From Phenylobacterium sp. (GTDB lineage: Bacteria > Pseudomonadota > Alphaproteobacteria > Caulobacterales > Caulobacteraceae), in the NCBI GenBank assembly GCA_028290925.1, contig JAQGIX010000279.1:1-12786 (forward strand): a DNA stretch of 12,786 nucleotides. The letters are read 5' to 3'. The position numbers and the translations under genes were made by a program. Each line of letters begins with the position of its first letter. Within the stretch, counting starts at the first letter, position 1. Shown piece after piece: positions 1 through 8,816 of the stretch. The notes beneath the pieces were generated by a model. That model made no database searches and had not been told where the DNA came from. It was given only the letters and a program-made list of their open reading frames with translations.

Positions 1-2326
<2,326 letters not shown>

Positions 2327-2401
2327 GGGCCACTCGAAGTTTAGCCTTGCCAGAACGCCGCTCGGCGGCGAAAGGCGGACGCGGACAGTTGGGGGAGCGG
2401 C

Positions 2402-2902
2402 ATGACGCGCATCGGGCTTTATCCGGGCACCTTCGACCCGATCACCAACGGCCACACCGACATCATCGGCCGGGCCGTGAAGCTGGTCGACCGGCTGATC
2501 ATCGGGGTCGCGATCAACACCGGCAAGGGACCGATGTTCACCCTCGAGGAGCGGGTGGCCATCGTCGAGGAGGCGGTCGAGCCCTTGCGCACCCGCGCCG
2601 AGATCGTCGTGCAGCCCTTCGAGGGCCTGTTGATGCATTTCGCCCGCCAGATGGGCGCCTCGGTGATCGTGCGGGGCCTCAGGGCCTTCTCCGACTTCGA
2701 ATACGAATTCCAGATGACCGCCATGAACCAGCAGCTCGACCGCGAGATCGAGACCGTGTTCTTCATGGCCGACCCGCACCACCAGGCCATCGCCTCGCGG
2801 CTGGTCAAGGAGATCGCGGCGCTGGGCGGCGAGGTGGGCAGCTTCGTCAGCCCCGCCGTCGAAGCGCGGCTGCTGGAGAAGGTCGGGCGCCGTGAGGCCT
2901 GA
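2402..2902 (+). CDS. coaD: Phosphopantetheine adenylyltransferase
   Basis: CoaD catalyses the penultimate step of coenzyme A synthesis, transferring AMP from ATP to 4'-phosphopantetheine to give dephospho-CoA. The 166-residue length is normal for the family. The N-terminus has the nucleotidyltransferase signature YPGTFDPITNGHTD, with the TxGH-type His at residue 18 as in E. coli. It is followed by MFTLEERV, by VIVRGLRAFSDFEYEFQM, which lines the substrate pocket, and by the late ASRLVKEIA motif. The ATG is fixed by this alignment and is preceded by a purine-rich Shine-Dalgarno sequence GGGGGAG at 2391-2397, four bases upstream. The final 11 bases overlap the next gene, and a 19-bp palindrome spans the stop codon. 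The gyrA-coaD-cyclophilin order fits a housekeeping cluster. Confidence 0.98.
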   Translation: MTRIGLYPGTFDPITNGHTDIIGRAVKLVDRLIIGVAINTGKGPMFTLEERVAIVEEAVEPLRTRAEIVVQPFEGLLMHFARQMGASVIVRGLRAFSDFEYEFQMTAMNQQLDREIETVFFMADPHHQAIASRLVKEIAALGGEVGSFVSPAVEARLLEKVGRREA

Positions 2903-3242
2903 GCCTCAGGCCTTCGCCGAGGCGTGGGTCGCCGCCTGGAACGCCCACGACCTGGAGGCCGTCCTCAGCCACTACGCGGACGACATCGTCTTCGTGAGCC
3001 CCAACTCGACCCGCTACACCGGCGATCCCACCGGCCGCGTCGAGGGCAAGGCGGCGCTTCGCGACTACTGGGCCAAGGCCCTGACCGTGGCGGGGCTCGC
3101 CTTCACCCTGCGCGGTGTCTACGCCGGACCGGACGGCGTCGCGATCCGCTATTTCAGCTCGCGGACGGGCGCGGAGGCCGTGGAAGTCGTCCGTTTCGGC
3201 GCCGATGGGCTGGTCCACGACTCCGCGGCCTATTACGAGTGA
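2892..3242 (+). CDS. SnoaL-like / NTF2-superfamily protein
   Basis: This is a 116-residue protein of the small cone-shaped NTF2/SnoaL-like fold, judged by the N-terminal helix pattern (FAEAWVAAWNAHDLEAVLSHYADDIVFVSP), a central G-x-EGKAALRDYWAKAL segment and alternating hydrophobic strands to the end. Members include isomerases, polyketide cyclases and many proteins of unknown ligand, so no reaction can be assigned. The start is a GTG, the only start codon that keeps the conserved first helix. It is supported by a GGAGAAGG sequence at 2875-2882, nine bases upstream and inside coaD. It overlaps coaD by 11 bp and ends four bases before the next ATG, which suggests translational coupling on both sides. 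No signal peptide is visible, so it is probably cytosolic. Confidence 0.85.
   Translation: MRPEPQAFAEAWVAAWNAHDLEAVLSHYADDIVFVSPNSTRYTGDPTGRVEGKAALRDYWAKALTVAGLAFTLRGVYAGPDGVAIRYFSSRTGAEAVEVVRFGADGLVHDSAAYYE
2895..2913. repeat. Perfect 19-bp palindrome across the coaD stop / downstream start
   Basis: The arms are AGGCCTGAG and CTCAGGCCT, separated by a single C. The palindrome covers the coaD stop codon (2900-2902) and codons 2 to 7 of the downstream GTG-initiated gene. In RNA it could form a stem of about eight pairs with a three-base loop immediately after the GTG. No T-run follows, so it is not a normal intrinsic terminator. It could modulate coupling between the two genes, bind a dimeric protein, or be coincidence in coding DNA. 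Confidence 0.6.
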
Positions 3243-3246
3243 TCCC

Positions 3247-4110
3247 ATGAGACCTGCGCTTCTTGCCGCGGCCGCCCTGGCCGTCCTCGCCACCGCCGCT
3301 GTCGCGGCGCCCAAAAAACCCTCGGCCCCCGCCGCCAAGCCGGCCGGCCCCGCCGCCGCCGACTGGCGCACGCCCGATCCCAACGACGTTCTGGTGATCG
3401 ACACCACCAAGGGCCGCATCCTGGTGGAGATGGTCCCCGAGGTCGCCCCGCAGCACGCCGTGCGGATGCGCGAGCTGGCGCATGAGCATTTCTTCGACGG
3501 CCAGCGGTTCTTCCGGGTGATCGAGAATTTCATGGACCAGACCGGCGACCCGCAGAACACCGGGGTCGGCGGCTCGCCGAAACCCAATGTGCCGGCCGAG
3601 TTCACCTTCCGGCGCGGGGCGGACCTGCCCTTCGCGCTGGCCGCCGACCAGCAGGTGGCGGAAGTGGGCTTCGTGAAGTCGCTGCCGGTGATGACCCAGT
3701 CCATGGCGCTGGCGCCCATGACCAAGGACCAGAAGGTCACCGGCTGGGGGCTCTATTGCCCGGGCATCGCCGGCATGGCGCGCGACGAAAACCCGGACTC
3801 GGCCAACAGCCAGTTTTTCCTGATGCGCGCCGGCTACCCGTCGCTCGAGAAGCGCTACACCGCCTGGGGCCGGGTGATCTCCGGCATGGACGCCGTGCGC
3901 GCCATCAAGGTGGGCGAGCCGCCGGCCGATCCGCAGGACCGCATGGAACGGGTTCGCCTGCTCGCCGATTTGCCCGACGCCGAGCGGCCGAAGGTGCGGG
4001 TGATCGATCCCAGGAGCGCTTGGTTCAAGGCGCAGATCGAGCGGGTCCGCCAGACCAAGGGCGCGGACTTCTCGGCCTGCGATGTCGATATTCCAGTTGA
4101 GGTGAAGTGA
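3247..4110 (+). CDS. Exported cyclophilin-type peptidyl-prolyl cis-trans isomerase with a large insertion
   Basis: A 287-residue cyclophilin predicted to catalyse prolyl cis-trans isomerisation during folding in the cell envelope. Residues 1-20 form a Sec signal peptide (MRP, an Ala/Leu-rich core, then AVA before APKK), followed by an Ala/Pro/Lys linker. The cyclophilin core starts near residue 45. Active-site residues are visible in FFRVIENFMDQTGD: Arg90, Phe95, Met96 and Gln98 correspond to human CypA Arg55, Phe60, Met61 and Gln63. NSQFF at 187-191 supplies the conserved Phe. About 45 extra residues (roughly 120-172) separate PAEF from GIAGMAR compared with the next gene, and a charged tail of about 50 residues follows the fold. 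The ATG at 3247 was preferred because it begins the signal peptide; upstream in-frame codons overlap the previous gene. There is no clear Shine-Dalgarno sequence; coupling to the preceding stop is likely. Confidence 0.93.
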   Translation: MRPALLAAAALAVLATAAVAAPKKPSAPAAKPAGPAAADWRTPDPNDVLVIDTTKGRILVEMVPEVAPQHAVRMRELAHEHFFDGQRFFRVIENFMDQTGDPQNTGVGGSPKPNVPAEFTFRRGADLPFALAADQQVAEVGFVKSLPVMTQSMALAPMTKDQKVTGWGLYCPGIAGMARDENPDSANSQFFLMRAGYPSLEKRYTAWGRVISGMDAVRAIKVGEPPADPQDRMERVRLLADLPDAERPKVRVIDPRSAWFKAQIERVRQTKGADFSACDVDIPVEVK

Positions 4111-4571
4111 TGGACCCCGAAAACACCCTGGTCATGGAGCTCGACACCGGGCCCGTGACGATCAAGCTGCGCCCCGACCTGGCTCCCGGCCACGTGGCGC
4201 GGATCAAGGAACTGACCCGGGCGGGCTTCTACGACGGCGTGGTGTTCCACCGGGTGATCCCGGGGTTCATGGCCCAGGGCGGCGATCCCACCGGCACCGG
4301 GTCGGGCGGGTCGGACAAGCCGAACCTGACGGCGGAGTTCAGCCGCGAGCCGCACGTGCGCGGCGTCTGCTCCATGGCGCGGACCAACAGCCCCAACACG
4401 GCCAACAGCCAGTTCTTCATCTGCTTCGACGACGCGACGTTCCTCGACGGCCAGTACACCGTCTGGGGCGAGGTGACCGAGGGCATGGAGAACGTCGACG
4501 CCCTGCCGAAGGGCGAGCCGCCACGCGCGCCGGGCAAGATCGTCTCCATGAAGGTGGCGGCGGACGCCTAA
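4110..4571 (+). CDS. ppiB: Cytosolic cyclophilin-type peptidyl-prolyl cis-trans isomerase
   Basis: A compact 153-residue cyclophilin without a signal peptide, expected to act in the cytoplasm. FHRVIPGFMAQGGDPTGTG contains catalytic Arg48, with Phe53, Met54 and Gln56. NSQFFIC contributes Phe102, followed by FLDGQYTVWG. Phe111 stands where human CypA has Trp121, as in E. coli cyclophilins, which suggests weak cyclosporin binding (inference). The ATG overlaps the previous stop as TGATG. A strong Shine-Dalgarno sequence GAGGTGA at 4099-4105 lies four bases upstream, so I prefer it over the GTG one codon earlier. It is adjacent to the exported cyclophilin and about 50 residues smaller in the same loop; the two probably arose by old duplication. 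The symbol is by similarity to single-domain bacterial PpiB. Confidence 0.95.
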   Translation: MDPENTLVMELDTGPVTIKLRPDLAPGHVARIKELTRAGFYDGVVFHRVIPGFMAQGGDPTGTGSGGSDKPNLTAEFSREPHVRGVCSMARTNSPNTANSQFFICFDDATFLDGQYTVWGEVTEGMENVDALPKGEPPRAPGKIVSMKVAADA

Positions 4572-4580
4572 GGATCGGCC

Positions 4581-5027
4581 ATGGCGGCGCGGCTGAAGGT
4601 CTTCGTCACCTCCGACGGCCTGACTGACTATGTGGTCGCGGCCTCATCGAAGCCGAAGGCGCTGGCCGCCTGGGGCAGCCATCAGGACCTGTTCAAGACC
4701 GGCCTGGCGCGGGAGACCGACGATCCGGCGCTGGTGAAGGCCGCGATGAAACGGCCGGGCGAAGTGCTGCGCCGGCCGGCCGGAACACGTGGTGAGCTCG
4801 CCAAGCTGAAACCGGCGAAGCAGGCCGCGGCCAAGCCGGCCGGCCCGTCCAAGGCGGCGTTGAGGAAGGTCGCTGATCTGGAGAAGAAGCTCGCCGAGCT
4901 CGACGCGGCCCACGCCGCCGCCGCGGCGAAGCTGGAAAGCCAGCGCGCGGCGCTCACGGCCACGCACGCCGCCCGGCGCTCGAAGCTGGAGGCCGCCCTC
5001 AGCGCGGCGCGGCGGGCGCCAGGATAG
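4581..5027 (+). CDS. Small Ala/Lys-rich protein with C-terminal coiled coil, function unknown
   Basis: A 148-residue protein. Residues 1-68 form a compact domain (LKVFVTSDGLTDYVVAASS, ALAAWGSHQDLF, then PGEVLRRPAG) resembling short conserved hypothetical proteins I recall from other alphaproteobacteria; I know of no assigned function. A Lys/Ala/Pro linker (70-90) leads to a heptad-like helix from about 92 to 145 (VADLEKKLAELDAAHAAAAAKLE and onward), probably a coiled coil. There is no signal peptide or membrane segment. The ATG is preceded by AAGGAT at 4570-4575 with a five-base gap, and follows the ppiB stop by nine bases, so it probably belongs to the same operon. Its last 29 bases overlap the end of the convergent gene on the other strand. 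Confidence 0.8.
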   Translation: MAARLKVFVTSDGLTDYVVAASSKPKALAAWGSHQDLFKTGLARETDDPALVKAAMKRPGEVLRRPAGTRGELAKLKPAKQAAAKPAGPSKAALRKVADLEKKLAELDAAHAAAAAKLESQRAALTATHAARRSKLEAALSAARRAPG

Positions 5028-5976
5028 CCACCACCGGATAATGGTCGGAGCCCAGCTTCGGTCCGCTGGTGACGCTCACCGTGGCCCAGCCGGGGCCGGC
5101 GTAGACATGGTCGATCGGCAGGATCGGGAAGGGGACCCTGATCCGCCGGGCGGTGATCACGCCCGCCGGCCAGGAGAACAGCGCGCGGTCGCGGCGGACC
5201 AGGCCGAACGCCTTGTCCCAACTTCGCCGGGAGAACGACCATGGCGTCGAGTTGAAGTCGCCGGTGACGATGGTGCGGTCGCGGGGCAGCTCGGCGATCA
5301 CCCGGGCCAGGCGCGCCTCCTGACGCTGCTGGTCGGCGCCGGCGCCGTCGGTGGGCCAGGCGTCGTGGATCCCCGCCACGTCGAAGGCGCCCTGCGCATC
5401 CTTGAACACCGCATGGGCCAGCGGCCCGACCGCCGGCCCGGCGCCCAGATAGCCCTTCGCGATGGGCAGGCGGGAATAGATCATCACCTCGCAGTCGCGG
5501 CAGGCGGAGCGCCAGCCGGTGCGGGCCTCCACGAGCCGGCGGAAGTCCGGCGTGGTCTCCTCCAGGACGACGATGTCCGGATGCTGGGCGGCGATCCAGT
5601 CGACGGTGGCCTCCGGCTCGCTGTTGCGGCTCCAGACGTTGAACTGGATGACCTTCAGCTGGCCCGCCGCGTCTGAGGCCGCCTGCGGCCCGGTGGTGCG
5701 GGTGAACTCCGGCGCCATCAGCGATCCGGCCGCCACGATCCCCACCAGTCCCATGGCCAGGATCAGCCAGCGCGACAGGCCGCGGAAGGCGATCAGCGCC
5801 ACCAGGGCCGCGCCGAGCGCGCCGGCGAACCAGACGGGCGCGAAGTGGGCCAGGATGTCCCAGCGCAGGCTGGTGCGGCCCTGCTGGGCCGCCACGGCCG
5901 CGCCGGCGCACAGTGCGGCGGCCAGGAACACCGGCGGGCCGAGCAGGAAGGTGAGGGCGAGTCGCAGCAGACCCAT
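4999..5976 (-). CDS. Membrane-anchored endonuclease/exonuclease/phosphatase family protein
   Basis: A 325-residue protein with three predicted N-terminal membrane segments (about residues 6-28, 45-64 and 70-88) followed by an endonuclease/exonuclease/phosphatase (DNase I-like) domain from about 105 to the end. The metal and catalytic motifs are all present: VIQFNVW (Asn near 113), VVLEET (Glu near 140), GIHDAWP (His near 203), TGDFNSTPW (Asp/Asn near 239-241), LPIDHVYAG (Asp/His) and GSDHYPV (Asp/His). The topology puts the catalytic domain on one face of the inner membrane, probably the periplasmic side. Substrates in this family range from nucleic acids to phosphoinositides and sphingolipids, so none can be named. 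The start is supported by AGGA seven bases upstream. It is oriented against the flanking genes and overlaps the preceding plus-strand gene tail-to-tail by 29 bp. Confidence 0.9.
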   Translation of the reverse strand: MGLLRLALTFLLGPPVFLAAALCAGAAVAAQQGRTSLRWDILAHFAPVWFAGALGAALVALIAFRGLSRWLILAMGLVGIVAAGSLMAPEFTRTTGPQAASDAAGQLKVIQFNVWSRNSEPEATVDWIAAQHPDIVVLEETTPDFRRLVEARTGWRSACRDCEVMIYSRLPIAKGYLGAGPAVGPLAHAVFKDAQGAFDVAGIHDAWPTDGAGADQQRQEARLARVIAELPRDRTIVTGDFNSTPWSFSRRSWDKAFGLVRRDRALFSWPAGVITARRIRVPFPILPIDHVYAGPGWATVSVTSGPKLGSDHYPVVAILAPAAPR

Positions 5977-6038
5977 GGGCCGGTCCTAGCCGCGGGATGC
6001 TTGACGCGCCAGCCGGCGCATGGCCTCAGGCGCATCGC

Positions 6039-7115
6039 ATGCAACTCGCCGACTTCGATTTCCACTTGCCGGAGGACCGGATCGCGCTTCGGCCGGCGAG
6101 CCCGCGCGACGCCGCCCGCCTGCTGCTCGTCGAGCCCGGGGCGCCGCTGCAGGACCTGCGGGTCGCCGACCTTCCCGGCCTGCTGCGGGCCGGCGACATG
6201 CTGGTGCTCAACGACACCCGCGTGATTCCCGCCCGGCTGAAGGGCTTGCGGACGCGCGAGGCGAGCCGGGTCGCCGTGGAGGCCACCCTGCACCGGCGGC
6301 TCTCGCCCCACCTCTGGACGGCCTTCATGCGGCCCGGCAAGCGGCTGGCCGAAGGCGATCGCATCTCGTTCGGCGAGGCGCAGGACCGCGCCTGCTTCCT
6401 AGGAAGCCTCGACGCCACGGTGCAGGCCAAGGGCGAGGGCGGCGAGGTGACCCTGGCCTTCGATCTCGCCGGACCCGTCCTCGACGCCGCCATCGCCGAG
6501 CGCGGCGCCATGCCCCTGCCGCCCTACATCGCCGCCAAGCGGGCCGAGGACGCCCGCGACCGCGCCGACTACCAGACGGTCTATGCGCAGGAGGACGGCT
6601 CGGTCGCCGCCCCCACGGCCGGACTGCATTTCACGCCGGAGCTGCTGGCCCGGCTCGCCGCGGCGGGCGTCGAGACCGCGCGGGTGACCTTGCACGTGGG
6701 CGCCGGGACCTTCCTGCCGGTGAAGACCGAGACCCTCGCCGAGCACCGCATGCACGCCGAATGGGGCGAGATCGATGCGGCGACCGCGGCGCGGCTGAAC
6801 GCCGTCCGCGAGGCCGGCGGCCGGATCGTCTGTGTCGGCACCACCTCGCTCAGGCTGCTGGAGACCGCCACCGGCGAGGACGGCGTGGTGCGGCCGTTCC
6901 TCGGCGAGACCGACATCTTCATCACCCCCGGCTACCGCTTCCGCGCCGCGGACGGGCTGATGACCAACTTCCACCTGCCGAAGTCGACCCTGTTCATGCT
7001 GGTCTGCGCCTTCGCGGGCACGCAGACCATGAAGGCGGCCTACGCCCACGCCATCGCGGCCGGCTACCGGTTCTATTCCTACGGCGACGGCAGTTTGCTG
7101 TGGCGGGCGGCCTGA
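6039..7115 (+). CDS. queA: S-adenosylmethionine:tRNA ribosyltransferase-isomerase
   Basis: QueA transfers and isomerises the ribosyl group of S-adenosylmethionine onto preQ1 already inserted in tRNA, giving epoxyqueuosine at position 34 of GUN-anticodon tRNAs. The 358 residues match the E. coli length (356). Diagnostic motifs are the N-terminal DFDFHLPEDRIA, NDTRVIPARL (58-67), PTAGLHFT (192-199), LHVGAGTF, GTTSLR, FITPGYRF, MTNFHLPKSTLFMLV and the terminal RFYSYGDGSLL. The ATG at 6039 starts the conserved MQLADFDF opening; an ATG at 5997 would add 14 unconserved residues. Ribosome-binding sequence is weak (AGG about nine bases upstream). The stop overlaps the tgt start as TGATG, so the two queuosine genes are translationally coupled. 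Confidence 0.98.
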   Translation: MQLADFDFHLPEDRIALRPASPRDAARLLLVEPGAPLQDLRVADLPGLLRAGDMLVLNDTRVIPARLKGLRTREASRVAVEATLHRRLSPHLWTAFMRPGKRLAEGDRISFGEAQDRACFLGSLDATVQAKGEGGEVTLAFDLAGPVLDAAIAERGAMPLPPYIAAKRAEDARDRADYQTVYAQEDGSVAAPTAGLHFTPELLARLAAAGVETARVTLHVGAGTFLPVKTETLAEHRMHAEWGEIDAATAARLNAVREAGGRIVCVGTTSLRLLETATGEDGVVRPFLGETDIFITPGYRFRAADGLMTNFHLPKSTLFMLVCAFAGTQTMKAAYAHAIAAGYRFYSYGDGSLLWRAA

Positions 7116-8245
7116 TGACGGCCTTTCCGTTCCGGATCCAGGCGACCGACGGCGCGGCGCGCACCGGGGTGCTGGCCACCCCGCGCGGGGAGATCCGCAC
7201 GCCGGCCTTCATGCCGGTGGGCACGGCGGGCACGGTGAAGGCGCTGACCGTCGAGCAGGTGGCCGAGACCGGCGCCGACATCCTGCTGGGCAACACCTAC
7301 CACCTGATGCTGCGGCCCACCGCCGAGCGGGTGGCCCGCCTGGGCGGGCTGCACAAATTCATGCGCTGGGAGAAGCCGATCCTCACCGACAGCGGCGGCT
7401 TCCAGGTCATGTCGCTGACCAAGATCGCCAAGGTGACGGAGGAGGCGGTGACCTTCCAGAGCCATCTGGACGGCTCGCGCCACGCGCTGTCGCCGGAGCG
7501 GTCCATCGAGATCCAGGCCGATCTTCTGGGCGCCGATATCGTCATGCAGCTCGACGAGCTGGTCGCCCTGCCGGCGACGGCGGAGCGCGCGGCCGAGGCC
7601 ATGCGTCGCTCGGCCCGCTGGGGGGAGCGCTCGAAGAACGCGTTCGGCGAACGTGATAGTCAGGCGCTGTTCGGCATCCAGCAGGGCGGGACCGACGAGG
7701 CGCTGCGTCGCGAATCCGCCGAGCGGCTCACCGGCATCGGCTTCGACGGCTACGCCATCGGCGGCCTGGCGGTGGGCGAGGGGCATGCGGCCATGGTCGA
7801 GGTGCTCGACTATGCGCCGGCCATGTTGCCGGCCGAGCGGCCGCGCTACCTGATGGGGGTCGGCAAGCCGATCGACATCGTCGAAGCCGTCGCCCGCGGG
7901 GTCGACATGTTCGATTGCGTGCTGCCCACCCGCTCCGGGCGCCACGGCCAGGCCTGGAGCTGGGCGGGCTCGATCAACCTGAAGAACGCCCGCTTCGCCG
8001 AGGATGAGAGTCCGTTGGACGACACCATCCCCATTCCGGCAAGCCGTGACTATTCAAAAGCTTACCTGCATCATCTCGTGAAGTCGGAGGAGATCCTCGG
8101 CCAGGTGCTGCTGTCCTGGCACAACCTGGCCTTCTTCCAGGCCCTGATGGCCGAACTGCGCGCGGCTATCGCGGAGGGTCGGCTGGCGGCGTTTCGCCGC
8201 TCGTTCCAGGCGCGGGCGCAAGCCGCGTCGGATAGCGCGGCCTGA
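7115..8245 (+). CDS. tgt: tRNA-guanine transglycosylase, zinc-ligand cysteines replaced
   Basis: Tgt exchanges guanine 34 of tRNA-Asp, -Asn, -His and -Tyr for preQ1, upstream of QueA in queuosine synthesis. The 376 residues keep the TIM-barrel landmarks: TDSGGFQVMSL with Asp92, GIQQGG, GYAIGGLAVGE, YLMGVG, and MFDCVLPTRSGRHG with nucleophile Asp267. These are offset by exactly three residues from E. coli Asp89 and Asp264. The same offset predicts zinc-binding Cys at 305, 307 and 310, but the sequence has Ile, Ile and Ser (PLDDTIPIPASRDYSKAY); only the fourth ligand, His336 in SWHNL, remains. The match is gap-free on both sides and neither alternative frame restores cysteines, so an indel error is unlikely. 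The start follows from the TGATG overlap with queA. The last 80 bp overlap a lipoprotein gene on the opposite strand. Confidence 0.96.
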   Translation: MTAFPFRIQATDGAARTGVLATPRGEIRTPAFMPVGTAGTVKALTVEQVAETGADILLGNTYHLMLRPTAERVARLGGLHKFMRWEKPILTDSGGFQVMSLTKIAKVTEEAVTFQSHLDGSRHALSPERSIEIQADLLGADIVMQLDELVALPATAERAAEAMRRSARWGERSKNAFGERDSQALFGIQQGGTDEALRRESAERLTGIGFDGYAIGGLAVGEGHAAMVEVLDYAPAMLPAERPRYLMGVGKPIDIVEAVARGVDMFDCVLPTRSGRHGQAWSWAGSINLKNARFAEDESPLDDTIPIPASRDYSKAYLHHLVKSEEILGQVLLSWHNLAFFQALMAELRAAIAEGRLAAFRRSFQARAQAASDSAA

Positions 8246-8807
8246 GGGTCTGATCGAGCACCGGCGCGCCGTGCAGCTCGTGCGAGGGCGTCGCCGGCGG
8301 CGAGCAGCCGCGGGCCTCGCCCAGCCCCTTCAGATACCCGCGGCGGACCGCGCCGGCGGTGATCGCCGATTGGACGTAGTCGTCGTGGCGCTCGGCGCCC
8401 GTCAGCTTGCGAACCCAGCTGCGGAACGGGATCGCCCCCGACGTCGCGCCCGCCACGAAACCCAGGGCGGTCCCCTTGCCGCGCTCCCGCATCGCCTCAC
8501 CTGGCCGGGGCGTGTCGAGATCCGAGCCCAGCGCCGCGTCGAGCGGCTCGATCATGAGGGTGATCTCGTCGCAGCTGAGCTTGCCCGGGGGCCGGTAGTA
8601 GGGGTCGGCGAGCGCCTCGAGCAGCGCCGCCGGGATCTTGGTGCGCAGGACGTTGAGGTCGCGCAGCGGCGCGCCGACCGCCCCCTGCAGGTTCTCCCGC
8701 TCGGCCTGGCTGGTGGTCTGCACCCGGTCGGGCGCCTTGGCCGGCGTGGTCGTGCAGCCGGCCAGGCCGGCGGCGAAGATCAGGGCGGCGACAAGGCGGT
8801 GGCGCAT
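8166..8807 (-). CDS. Predicted lipoprotein of unknown function
   Basis: A 213-residue protein with a lipoprotein signal peptide: MRHR, a hydrophobic core, and a lipobox LAGC placing the lipidated Cys at residue 18. Position +2 is Thr, which does not suggest inner-membrane retention, so the outer membrane is likely. After a Thr/Pro/Lys linker comes a helical domain with VLRTKIPAALLEALADPYYRPP, LSCDEITLMIEPLDAALG and DLDTP. A Gly/Ala segment (GTALGFVAGATSGAIPF), WVRKLTGAERHDDYVQSAITAGAVRRGYLKGLG and a Pro-rich tail follow. The order suggests a conserved envelope protein but I do not recognise its function. The C-terminal 26 codons lie antisense to the end of tgt; the Pro-rich tail may be read-out of tgt's opposite strand with little constraint. 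A candidate promoter lies just upstream. Confidence 0.82.
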   Translation of the reverse strand: MRHRLVAALIFAAGLAGCTTTPAKAPDRVQTTSQAERENLQGAVGAPLRDLNVLRTKIPAALLEALADPYYRPPGKLSCDEITLMIEPLDAALGSDLDTPRPGEAMRERGKGTALGFVAGATSGAIPFRSWVRKLTGAERHDDYVQSAITAGAVRRGYLKGLGEARGCSPPATPSHELHGAPVLDQTLRPRYPTRLAPAPGTSGETPPADPPR

Positions 8808-8816
8808 CGAGTCTGC

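Noticed and set aside
2356..2370. CGCCG-CTCGG-CGGCG hairpin as terminator after gyrA
   Set aside because: Only five pairs and followed by AAAGG instead of a T-run.
3115..3246. Upstream extension of the exported cyclophilin
   Set aside because: It overlaps the NTF2-like gene and would bury the signal peptide; the ATG at 3247 begins it.
4682..5911. Long open frame on the minus strand covering the EEP gene and coiled-coil gene
   Set aside because: It is an Arg/Gly/Pro-rich out-of-frame reading produced by high GC content; the overlapping frame has clear catalytic motifs.
6001..6030. TTGACGC as a -35 box of a queA promoter
   Set aside because: It fits the Caulobacter -35 consensus, but no acceptable -10 (GCTANAWC or TATAAT-like) lies 10-18 bases downstream.
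6020..7114. In-frame upstream extension of tgt that would add over 360 residues
   Set aside because: It is the alternative frame of queA, Arg/Pro/Ala-rich; the conserved Tgt start lies at 7115 with a TGATG overlap.
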